A stretch of 5,856 nt of DNA. Origin: Elusimicrobiales bacterium (GTDB taxonomy: Bacteria > Elusimicrobiota > Elusimicrobia > Elusimicrobiales > UBA9959). The stretch's first letter is position 1. Every line of letters starts with the position of its first letter. The stretch covers positions 1-5,856 of the forward strand of contig JAOAEH010000005.1 in assembly GCA_026416895.1 (NCBI GenBank). Direction: 5' to 3'. The notes beneath the pieces were generated by a model, which worked only from the letters and a program-made list of their open reading frames with translations, did no database searches and was not told where the DNA came from. A program made the position numbers and the translations under genes. Shown piece by piece: positions 1-5,856 of this stretch.

Positions 1-1
1 T

Positions 2-1033
2 ATAAACAGAATTATTTCTGAGTTGGAGTTGATAAAGTCTTTGTTTTTTGAATCTTTTTTGTTTATGTTTAAAAAAATCTGTTCTTTTAGTGTGCCAAGT
101 GAAATAAAACAGACATTTAGAAGTGTTGATGAGTATGTTACGCTTTTAATGCTTGAGGTTATAAACAAGGTGTTTGAAGAAAATAAAGATAAGATAGATC
201 CATTTAAAGTTAGACTTTATAAACTTGCAGATGATATATATAATTATCGAAAAACTCAAGGATATATTTATCCAAATGAAGAAAATCAGAAAGAATATTT
301 TCTTCACTATAGGGGACTTTTAAAAAAATTTATTTCAAGTTGTTTATTTTTAAACTGTGAACCTGCTTTTAATCTTTATCTCCACATAGCTTCAAGTATT
401 GGAAGTGCAGTAGCTATGCTTTTTGCTATAATTGTTATGATATATGCTCAAATAAAATATTCAATAACGAGTGCTATATTTATAGTAACAGCAGTTATAA
501 GTTATGTTTTTAAAGATAGAATTAAAGAATTTGTTAAAATTTTGTTTATTAAAAAAACAGGTGGTTTTATTTATGATAGAAAAATAAAGATAAAGGAACC
601 GACTCATAATTTTTCGATAGGATATATAAAGGAAAGTTTTTTTATATCTAATATAAATTCAATAGATGAAGATATAATAAAAGAAAGAAAAAGAAATTAT
701 TTGTTTATATATGAAGATGTATTAAACGAAACTGTTTTAAAGTATAAAAAAGTGGTAAAATTAGAACCAAAAAAAATTATTTCCTATCATAAAAGGCGTC
801 GTAATTTAGTTGATATAATGAGATTTTCTATATATGATTTTATTAAACATGCAGATGATGAAGTAATAAATTATCCGACTTATTATGGGAACAACTTTAA
901 AGAAGAAAAACTTTTCAAAAATTATGTTATTAATATTATTGTGAGATATTTTTACGATAAAAAGGATAAAATATATGAGAGATATAAAATAGTTTTTAAC
1001 AGAAGTGGTATAATAAATGTAGATAAGTATTGA
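2..1033 (+). CDS. Uncharacterised two-helix membrane protein, 5' end outside the window
   Basis: I do not recognise a named family. The frame is open from position 2 to a TGA at 1031-1033. The first possible start inside the window is a TTG at 23, but the upstream codons are also open and look coding, so the true start probably lies to the left. Numbered from that TTG, residues 1-115 are mostly helical and charged. Two hydrophobic segments follow at about 122-142 and 147-163, separated by a short polar loop. The second runs straight into a basic stretch (YVFKDRIKE, about 161-169), a positive boundary suggesting a helical hairpin in the inner membrane with both ends cytoplasmic. The C-terminal half (about 170-336) is soluble, very rich in Lys, Ile and Tyr, and ends in an apparent beta-rich part (near YERYKIVFNRSGI). 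I have a vague memory of similar unnamed proteobacterial proteins of about 400 residues. The next gene follows after 3 bp, suggesting co-transcription. That it is a real gene is well supported; its function is unknown. Confidence 0.8.
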   Translation: MNRIISELELIKSLFFESFLFMFKKICSFSVPSEIKQTFRSVDEYVTLLMLEVINKVFEENKDKIDPFKVRLYKLADDIYNYRKTQGYIYPNEENQKEYFLHYRGLLKKFISSCLFLNCEPAFNLYLHIASSIGSAVAMLFAIIVMIYAQIKYSITSAIFIVTAVISYVFKDRIKEFVKILFIKKTGGFIYDRKIKIKEPTHNFSIGYIKESFFISNINSIDEDIIKERKRNYLFIYEDVLNETVLKYKKVVKLEPKKIISYHKRRRNLVDIMRFSIYDFIKHADDEVINYPTYYGNNFKEEKLFKNYVINIIVRYFYDKKDKIYERYKIVFNRSGIINVDKY

Positions 1034-1036
1034 TAT

Positions 1037-2140
1037 ATGGCAATAGAAGGAATAGGTATAATTGGAGCAAATAGAAAAAGTGCTGATGTGGCTTTTTTAT
1101 TTGTTGAAAATGGTTTTCAGGTTAGAGTTTATGATAGTTTTAAAGAAAGTCTTACAATTCTTTTTGCAAAAATAAAGTGGAGGCTTGAAAAAGCGAATAA
1201 AAGTGAACTTTTGTCAAATATTGAAGTTATTCAAGATTATTCAAAGTTTAGGGGAGCTGATTTAGTAATAGATCTTTCTTTCAAGACTTTTGAAGAACGG
1301 TTTCTTTATTTTTCTAAGATACTTAAAGAAGTTGATTCAAATTGTATTATGGCGATAAGTTCTACTAGTACTCTTTTAAATAATTTCGAAAGAATTCCAC
1401 ATCTTCCTCCAGAAAGAACAATAGGTGTTAAGTTTCCTGATATTTTTACAAATTCTGTCATCGAAATTGTTAAAACAGATTATACAGATCTTAATGTTGT
1501 TGAAAGTTTTATTAAATTTTGTGATAGTTTGTCTATTAAAAATGTTGTTTTAAATGATATTCCTGGTGGTTTGATTGAACGTTTTTTTAGAGTTTATATA
1601 AATTCTGCTTTTGATGCTCTTTACAAAGGTAAAGGCTTTCCTTCTTTTATTGATTCTTCGATTAAGAGTTTTACTAATGCTAAATTTGGCCCTTTTGAAC
1701 TGCTTGATTTAAGATCTATAGATTTGGATTATAATATAGCAATAACTCTTACGGATCTAACTGGAAAAAATTATTTAAGACCACATGAGATAGAACATAA
1801 ACTATTTCAATATGGACAGTTAGGTAAAAAAACTGGATGTGGTGTTTATCTTTATGAAGATGGAGAAATTGTTGGAGAAAATCCATTACTTCCTTCTATT
1901 ATTCAATATCTTGGTCTTAGGACAGTAACTCCTCAGGAAATTTTTTCTGATATTATGATACCTTTGTTTGATGAAGTTATGAATATTGCAAAAGAACTGA
2001 TGGTAGGACAACAAGAAATAGAAAATATTACTAAAGGTGTTTTTGGATGGGATCATGGTATTTTTAGTTATAAAAAGATATACCCTGAGTTTTTTATAAA
2101 AAGAGAAAAAACTGAATTTGATAATCTTGATACATTTTGA
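1037..2140 (+). CDS. 3-hydroxyacyl-CoA dehydrogenase-like protein, probably degenerate active site
   Basis: This 367-residue protein has the architecture of the fatty-acid beta-oxidation enzyme that oxidises 3-hydroxyacyl-CoA with NAD. An N-terminal Rossmann-like domain (about 1-172) is followed by a first C-terminal domain (about 174-280, with KFGPFELLDL and the hallmark GQLGKKTGCGVY at 260-271) and a shorter second C-terminal domain (about 300-350). A duplicated C-terminal domain is known from FadB-type and some stand-alone dehydrogenases. The active site is odd. The usual G-A-G-x-M-G loop reads GANRKS (10-15), so two glycines are gone. The catalytic His of GMHFFNP is Lys132 (GVKFPD), and the Asn of PGFVVNR is Glu181 (PGGLIER). 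Ser111, Glu143 and the ribose-binding-type Asp33 are kept. It may therefore be a pseudoenzyme, an acyl-CoA-binding protein or an enzyme with another reaction. The start is fixed because a TGA lies in frame two codons upstream (1031-1033). No Shine-Dalgarno is visible. Family assignment is strong; catalysis is doubtful. Confidence 0.88.
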   Translation: MAIEGIGIIGANRKSADVAFLFVENGFQVRVYDSFKESLTILFAKIKWRLEKANKSELLSNIEVIQDYSKFRGADLVIDLSFKTFEERFLYFSKILKEVDSNCIMAISSTSTLLNNFERIPHLPPERTIGVKFPDIFTNSVIEIVKTDYTDLNVVESFIKFCDSLSIKNVVLNDIPGGLIERFFRVYINSAFDALYKGKGFPSFIDSSIKSFTNAKFGPFELLDLRSIDLDYNIAITLTDLTGKNYLRPHEIEHKLFQYGQLGKKTGCGVYLYEDGEIVGENPLLPSIIQYLGLRTVTPQEIFSDIMIPLFDEVMNIAKELMVGQQEIENITKGVFGWDHGIFSYKKIYPEFFIKREKTEFDNLDTF

Positions 2141-2146
2141 TCTCTT

Positions 2147-2196
2147 GTCAATATGAATTATAAATTTTTATAAGATTTTAAATTAAAAATATTGAC
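2147..2196. repeat. 8-bp inverted repeat flanking an AT-only palindromic spacer, overlapping the -35 box
   Basis: GTCAATAT at 2147-2154 is the exact reverse complement of ATATTGAC at 2189-2196, with 34 bp between the arms. The right arm covers five of the six bases of the -35 element at 2192-2197. Inside the spacer are two AT-only dyads: 2158-2173 (TTATAAA, two bases, TTTATAA) and 2176-2188 (TTTTAA, A, TTAAAA). This could be a pair of operator half-sites for a repressor of the polyamine genes, or a weak cruciform. The arms contain only two G/C pairs each and there is no following T-run, so it does not look like a terminator. In such AT-rich DNA the inner dyads could easily be chance; the 8-bp arms are less likely to be. 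Confidence 0.35.
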
Positions 2197-2219
2197 TTAA
2201 CATAAATTTTTTATATAAT
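2192..2219 (+). promoter_or_regulatory. Sigma-70-type promoter for the arginine decarboxylase-agmatinase operon
   Basis: A TTGACT at 2192-2197 (five of six bases of the -35 consensus) and a perfect TATAAT at 2214-2219 are separated by 16 bp. The usual initiation distance of about seven bases downstream of the -10 puts the transcript start near 2226 (an A), only three bases before the ATG at 2229. The mRNA would thus be leaderless or nearly so, which agrees with the absence of a Shine-Dalgarno sequence. The promoter sits in the only sizeable gene-free gap (2141-2228) and is the best regulatory signal in the window. Position of the start site is inferred. Confidence 0.7.
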
Positions 2220-2228
2220 TTTATTACT

Positions 2229-2774
2229 ATGACACTAATAGCAAAAGAAGTTTTTTTAACAAAAGGGATAGGAAGACATAAAGAAAAATTAGCAAGTTTC
2301 GAAGAAGCATTAAGGGATGCACAGATTGCAAGGTTCAATCTTGTGCATGTGTCAAGCATACTTCCACCAAATTGCAAATTGATTTCAAGGCAAAAAGGGC
2401 TTGCAAAACTTAAAAGTGGGCAAATAGTTCATTGTGTGATGAGTAGAAACTCTGTTAATGAAAATCATAGATTAATTGCTGCTTCTATTGGTATGGCTAT
2501 TCCTAAAGACAGGAATCAATATGGTTATATTTCTGAACACCATACATTTGGGGAGACAGATGAACAAACAGGTGAATATGCTGAGGACCTTGCTGCTTTG
2601 ATGTTGGCAACAATTCAGGGGATAGAATTCGGACAGGATACTACTTGGGATCAAAAAGAAGAGATATGGAAAATGAGTGGAAAGATAGTTAAAACTACGA
2701 ATATAACTCAATCTGCAATTGGGGTTAGTGGTATGTGGACGACAGTTGTTGCTGCAGCTGTTTTTGTTTTTTAA
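2229..2774 (+). CDS. Pyruvoyl-dependent arginine decarboxylase (PvlArgDC)
   Basis: It converts arginine to agmatine and CO2 in the cytoplasm, using a covalently bound pyruvoyl group instead of pyridoxal phosphate. The 181-residue length is normal for the bacterial type. Visible family marks are FLTKGIGRHKEKLASFEEAL (9-28), the self-cleavage motif VSSILPP (41-47), RLIAASIGMAIPKDRNQYG (81-99), SEHHTFGET (102-110), and a C-terminal ITQSA with WTTVVAAAVF. Autocleavage between Ser42 and Ser43 should give a 42-residue beta chain and a 139-residue alpha chain capped by pyruvate. These Ser residues match Ser52-Ser53 of the Methanocaldococcus jannaschii enzyme, Asn37 matches its Asn47, and Glu103 matches its catalytic Glu109. 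The N-terminus begins about nine residues before the conserved FLTKG, supporting ATG 2229, although no ribosome binding site precedes it. The agmatinase start codon directly follows the stop, so the two steps are almost certainly co-expressed. Nothing essential is missing. Confidence 0.95.
   Translation: MTLIAKEVFLTKGIGRHKEKLASFEEALRDAQIARFNLVHVSSILPPNCKLISRQKGLAKLKSGQIVHCVMSRNSVNENHRLIAASIGMAIPKDRNQYGYISEHHTFGETDEQTGEYAEDLAALMLATIQGIEFGQDTTWDQKEEIWKMSGKIVKTTNITQSAIGVSGMWTTVVAAAVFVF
2352..2357 (+). other. Predicted self-cleavage and pyruvoyl-forming site (Ser42-Ser43) of the arginine decarboxylase
   Basis: The codons TCA and AGC encode the Ser-Ser pair of VSSILPP. In this family the proenzyme undergoes non-hydrolytic serinolysis between the two serines, and the second one becomes the pyruvoyl cofactor. 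Both serines and the following ILPP are intact, so maturation is expected. Confidence 0.85.
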
Positions 2775-3653
2775 ATGAAACTTATTCCAAATCGACTTCA
2801 ATTTCTCATAGATGAAGTTATAGATCCTCAAAAAGCTTCTTTCATTATAGTTCCGATCCCTTACGAGCATACAACCTCATATGGTAAGGGTACAAAGAAT
2901 GGACCTAAAAGTATACTTAAATCTTCTTATCAGCTAGAATTATGGGATGAGGAGATAAAAAAAGATATATATAAAGTAGGCATATTTACTGCTGATTATT
3001 TTAATCATATAAAATCTGAAAAAGTTTTTTTTAGAGAAATTGGTAGATTTGTAGATGATTTGATTTCTATATACAGGGGAATTCCTATTTTTATAGGTGG
3101 TGAACATAGTATAACTCAAGGCTTAGTTCCATCTTTTGAGAAAAAATATGAAAATCTTTCAATACTTCATTTTGATGCTCATGCAGATTTAAGAGATGAG
3201 TATGAAGGTAATCCTCATAGTCATGCTTCTGCTTTATATCCAGCATCTTTAAGATCAAAGATAGTTCAGATAGGAATAAGGAGTGTGGCTACAGAAGAAA
3301 AGCATTTAATTAATACTGGAAATGTGAAAACATTTCTTATGCATGAATGTCTTGATGTTGATAAGCTTATAGAAGATGTAGTTGAAGAACTTTCGAATAA
3401 TGTATATCTTACTATAGATGTTGATGGATTTGATCCATCAGTTATGCCTGCTACTGGAACTCCACAACCAGGGGGATTTAGTTGGTATGATGCGTTAAAA
3501 ATATTTAAGGCTGTATGTATGAATAAAAATATTGTTGGATTTGATATAGTAGAGGTAAGTCCTATAAAGGGTTCTAATATAACAGAATTCAATTCAGCTA
3601 AGCTTATATATCGTTTAATAGGTTATATATCATTAAGAAAAGGATTACTTTAA
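2775..3653 (+). CDS. speB: Agmatinase (agmatine ureohydrolase)
   Basis: It hydrolyses agmatine to putrescine and urea in the cytoplasm and is the second step after the adjacent arginine decarboxylase. The 292-residue protein is a full-length arginase/ureohydrolase fold. The binuclear manganese ligands are all present: His111 in GGEHSI, Asp134, His136 and Asp138 in FDAHADLRD, and Asp215 and Asp217 in LTIDVDGFDP. These are followed by the signature PATGTPQPGG (225-234) and Glu260 in GFDIVEVSP. The N-terminal VPIPYEHTTSYGKGTKNGP (26-44) is typical of agmatinases. Arginase and guanidinobutyrase share this fold, so the substrate is inferred mainly from the neighbouring gene; the pairing makes agmatine very likely. 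The ATG follows the TAA of the decarboxylase without a single spacer base and with no Shine-Dalgarno, which points to translational coupling. A secreted protease gene begins 10 bp after the stop. Confidence 0.94.
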   Translation: MKLIPNRLQFLIDEVIDPQKASFIIVPIPYEHTTSYGKGTKNGPKSILKSSYQLELWDEEIKKDIYKVGIFTADYFNHIKSEKVFFREIGRFVDDLISIYRGIPIFIGGEHSITQGLVPSFEKKYENLSILHFDAHADLRDEYEGNPHSHASALYPASLRSKIVQIGIRSVATEEKHLINTGNVKTFLMHECLDVDKLIEDVVEELSNNVYLTIDVDGFDPSVMPATGTPQPGGFSWYDALKIFKAVCMNKNIVGFDIVEVSPIKGSNITEFNSAKLIYRLIGYISLRKGLL

Positions 3654-3663
3654 TTTCATTTTG

Positions 3664-5856
3664 ATGTTGAAAATATTTTTGTCTTTATTATTTATTGGAA
3701 TTTATAGTTATGTTTTTTGTGAACAGGAAATAGTTACTGATAAGATAATTGTAAAACTTAAAAGAAAAACTAGCTTTTCGAATTTTTCAAAAAAGATAAA
3801 AACATTATCCTTACAAAATGTAACTAAGTTATCTGTTGATTTACAAAAAGATGATGATGTTTTTATAATACAGTTAGATAATTTTAAAAATATTAACGAG
3901 TTAAACTATATTATAGAAAGATTATCAAAAGAAATAGAGTTCGACTACATTGAGCCTCTTAAAGTAGCAAGACCAGCATTTGTGCCTAATGATCCGTTTT
4001 ATTCTAATCAGTGGCACTTTGGTTCTTCATCTCAATATCCTTCCGCAATAAATCTAGGCTTGGCATGGGATATAACAAAAGGTTCATCATCTTCGATAGT
4101 TGCAATTTTAGATACGGGTATTTTAAATCATTCTGATTTATCATCTTCAAAATTTTTAGCTGGTTATGATATGATTTCCTTTTCTTCGATAGCAAATGAT
4201 GGTGATGGTAGAGATAATAATCCTCAAGATCCTGGTGATTGGTGTAGTGTTAGTGAAAGAAACAATAATAGTCCTAATAATTTGTGTTATGATCCAAACT
4301 GTGCTCCAAACTGTAATAGTCAAATAAATAGTTCTTGGCATGGTCTTTTTGTAACGGGTATTATTTTTGAAGATACTAATAATTCAAATATGGGAGCTGG
4401 TATTAATTGGTATGGTAAAGTTTTGCCAGTAAGAGTTCTTGGTAAAGGTGGGGGTTATGTTAGTGATATAGCGGATGGTGTTAAATGGGCATGTGGTGGG
4501 AGTGTAGATGGAATTCCCAATAATCAAAATTCTGCCAAAATAATTAATATGAGTTTAGGTGGTGTTGGGTCGTGCCCAACTTATCTTCAAGAAGCTATCG
4601 ACTTTTGTGTAAATCAAGGAGCAGTTGTAGTTGTTGCTGCAGGAAATAGGGGAGAAGATGTTTCAAATTTTTTTCCAGCTAATTGTTCAAATGTTATTGC
4701 TGTTTCTGCATTAGATAAGAATGGTAATAGAGCTTCATATTCAAATTATGGTAGTCTAGTATTTATATCCGCTCCAGGTGGGAGTTATTGGGAACCTATA
4801 TATTCTATTTCTAATGGAGGATATACTTCACCAGGGAATGATATTTTTACAGGGATGTTAGGAACTAGTATGGCGGCTCCTAATGTTTCTGGAATTATAT
4901 CTCTTATGTTGTCTTTTAAACCTTCTCTTACCAGACAACAAATTCTCTATAATCTTCGAAAAACAGCAAGACAGTTTTCAATGTATTCTAATTGTAATAC
5001 ATCTATATGTGGAGTTGGGATAATTGATGCTTATGCTGCTTTAGATAATCTGGTTATTTCTATATCATCTACAACTCCCTCTTCTGGTGAAAATTCAGGC
5101 AATCTTCCTTTAGTTTTATGGGGAAAAGGTTTTCTAAACGATGCTATTGTTAAATTAAAAAGGCAAGGTTATAGTGATATTTTGTGTAACAATGTAAATG
5201 TTGTAAATTTAAATCAGATTAATTGCACTCTTCCTCTTTCTGGTGCTACTACGGGGCAGTGGTCAGTTGAGGTTATTAATGTAGATGGAAGTTCTTCGAT
5301 ATTATCAAATTATTTTACTATAACTGGTTTTACTGTTTCATCAATTAATCCTGTGTCAGCTTTTAATTCGAATTCTTCGGTAAATATGACAATATCCGGA
5401 ACAGGATTTATATCACCAATGATAGTAAGATTAAAGAAAACAGGATATTCTGAGATATTATGTTCAAATGTTGTTGTTTTAAATCCAAATACTGCAACTT
5501 GTAATTTAAATGTTCTTGGAGCTTTTTCTGGGCTAAGGGATGTTGAGATTATAAATGGGGATGGTAAAGCACAGAATCTTTTAAATGCTTTTATGATTAA
5601 TAATGCAACTCCATCTGTTTATTTAATTTCACCAGATTATTCATTTAATGATTTAGTAGTAGATATAAGTATAAAAGGAAGTGGCTTTTATCCTCATTCA
5701 ACTGCAAAACTATCAAAACCTGGCTTTAAAGATATAAATTGTTCGATGTCTGTTTATAGTTCAACTTATGCTATATGTAGAGCAGATCTTTTGGGGAGTT
5801 TTTCAGGGGTGAGAGATTTTGTGATGCATATTTCTACTACTAATTTTATGTTGGTT
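3664..5856 (+). CDS. Secreted S8 (subtilisin-like) serine protease with IPT/TIG-like repeats, 3' end outside the window
   Basis: The frame is open for 731 codons to the right edge. Residues 1-19 are a signal peptide (Lys3, then a hydrophobic core). Cleavage after V-F-C19 is plausible for signal peptidase I; the Cys lacks a normal lipobox. Residues 20 to about 103 resemble an I9-type inhibitory propeptide. The catalytic domain (about 109-463) starts at NDPFYSNQWHF and carries the full triad: Asp150 (AILDTGI), His226 (SWHGLFVTG, where the usual HGTHVAG has lost its second His) and Ser402 (GTSMAAPNVSG). The oxyanion residue is Asn328 (AAGNRGE). A probable calcium-binding loop, DGDGRDNNPQDPGDW (179-193), is followed by an insert with Cys194, 208, 213 and 217. 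Three repeats of about 92 residues follow from 464. ATG 3664 gives the complete signal peptide; TTG at 3661 or 3667 is a less likely start. The protein is presumably exported to the envelope or medium as a precursor that matures itself. The substrate is unknown. It lies 10 bp after the agmatinase gene without a terminator between them. Confidence 0.93.
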   Translation, partial: MLKIFLSLLFIGIYSYVFCEQEIVTDKIIVKLKRKTSFSNFSKKIKTLSLQNVTKLSVDLQKDDDVFIIQLDNFKNINELNYIIERLSKEIEFDYIEPLKVARPAFVPNDPFYSNQWHFGSSSQYPSAINLGLAWDITKGSSSSIVAILDTGILNHSDLSSSKFLAGYDMISFSSIANDGDGRDNNPQDPGDWCSVSERNNNSPNNLCYDPNCAPNCNSQINSSWHGLFVTGIIFEDTNNSNMGAGINWYGKVLPVRVLGKGGGYVSDIADGVKWACGGSVDGIPNNQNSAKIINMSLGGVGSCPTYLQEAIDFCVNQGAVVVVAAGNRGEDVSNFFPANCSNVIAVSALDKNGNRASYSNYGSLVFISAPGGSYWEPIYSISNGGYTSPGNDIFTGMLGTSMAAPNVSGIISLMLSFKPSLTRQQILYNLRKTARQFSMYSNCNTSICGVGIIDAYAALDNLVISISSTTPSSGENSGNLPLVLWGKGFLNDAIVKLKRQGYSDILCNNVNVVNLNQINCTLPLSGATTGQWSVEVINVDGSSSILSNYFTITGFTVSSINPVSAFNSNSSVNMTISGTGFISPMIVRLKKTGYSEILCSNVVVLNPNTATCNLNVLGAFSGLRDVEIINGDGKAQNLLNAFMINNATPSVYLISPDYSFNDLVVDISIKGSGFYPHSTAKLSKPGFKDINCSMSVYSSTYAICRADLLGSFSGVRDFVMHISTTNFMLV
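5053..5856 (+). repeat. Three tandem IPT/TIG-like beta-sandwich repeats with paired cysteines
   Basis: These lie in the protease at residues about 464-555, 556-649 and 650-731, the last one cut by the window edge. Each begins with a I/V-S-x-x-x-P-type strand and contains a G-x-G-F turn (GKGF, GTGF, GSGF), a x-K-L or V-R-L strand ending in a G-[YF]-[SK]-[DE]-I segment, and a late D-V-E-I-I-N-x-DG-type strand. Two cysteines recur at fixed spacing: 508/521, 600/613 and 693/705, with a repeat period of 92-93 residues. This is protein-level repetition; the DNA copies have diverged. Such Ig-like folds usually act as spacers or binding modules on secreted proteins. Confidence 0.8.

Noticed and set aside
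1031..1039. The first two genes share one frame and are separated only by TGA-TAT-ATG, raising the idea of a fusion or TGA recoding.
   Set aside because: No other in-frame TGA occurs in the long genes, Trp is encoded by TGG, and the dehydrogenase-like domain starts exactly at the ATG as expected. Ordinary adjacent genes explain it.
2141..2191. A possible rho-independent terminator after the dehydrogenase-like gene.
   Set aside because: The dyads there have A/T-only stems or only two G/C pairs, and no T-tract follows a stable hairpin.
2183..2377. Minus-strand open frame of 64 codons.
   Set aside because: It lies opposite the promoter and the start of the well-supported decarboxylase and encodes nothing recognisable.
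2472..2870. Minus-strand open frame of 132 codons.
   Set aside because: It is antisense to the decarboxylase-agmatinase junction, and the plus-strand proteins there are clear family members.
3266..3592. Minus-strand open frame of 108 codons.
   Set aside because: It lies antisense to the conserved C-terminal half of agmatinase, including its metal-binding motif.
3601..3663. A separate promoter for the protease (TATATA-like boxes in the end of the agmatinase gene).
   Set aside because: AT-rich hexamers are everywhere in this sequence and no matching -35 at proper spacing was seen; read-through from upstream is simpler.
3715..3726. Lipobox at Cys19 of the protease signal peptide.
   Set aside because: The residues before the Cys (Y-V-F) do not fit the L-A/S-G/A-C pattern; ordinary signal peptidase I cleavage is more likely.
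4004..4341. Two overlapping minus-strand open frames of 63 and 61 codons.
   Set aside because: Both are shadows inside the S8 protease catalytic domain and have low-complexity composition.

Overview
The window is AT-rich bacterial DNA (roughly 30% G+C by eye). All the genes I can support lie on the plus strand and are packed tightly. The closest resemblances are to AT-rich Gram-negative bacteria of the broad 'deltaproteobacterial' kind (Desulfobacterota, Myxococcota, Bdellovibrionota, SAR324-like). Three things suggest this: a bacterial-type pyruvoyl arginine decarboxylase next to an agmatinase, a secreted S8 protease with Cys-containing IPT/TIG-like repeats, and a 3-hydroxyacyl-CoA dehydrogenase-like protein with two C-terminal domains. 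This placement is a recollection of families, not a database result. TGA and TAA both act as normal stops.

Layout. Positions 2-1033 hold the 3' part of an unrecognised membrane protein with two helices, whose reading frame is open at the left edge. Three bases later (1037-2140) comes a 3-hydroxyacyl-CoA dehydrogenase-like protein. Its dinucleotide loop and catalytic His and Asn are altered, while its C-terminal domains look intact. An 88-bp gap (2141-2228) contains a near-consensus sigma-70 promoter, which places transcription start almost at the next ATG, and an 8-bp inverted repeat that overlaps the -35 box. Then come pyruvoyl-dependent arginine decarboxylase (2229-2774), agmatinase (2775-3653, directly abutting) and, after 10 bp, an S8 (subtilisin-like) secreted protease. 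The protease begins at 3664 and runs off the right edge with at least 731 codons.

How the genes work together. The decarboxylase and agmatinase form a complete two-step route from arginine to agmatine to putrescine plus urea. They are probably co-transcribed from the 2192-2219 promoter. The protease may be read from the same transcript, because no terminator separates it, but a functional link to polyamine synthesis is not evident. The two genes on the left appear to be an older separate unit. None of the four gene starts inside the window has a recognisable Shine-Dalgarno sequence.

I did not find an obviously new defence system, mobile element, RNA gene or CRISPR array. The points most worth a second look are the degenerate dehydrogenase, the apparent leaderless promoter with general lack of Shine-Dalgarno sites, and the Cys-paired repeats of the protease.
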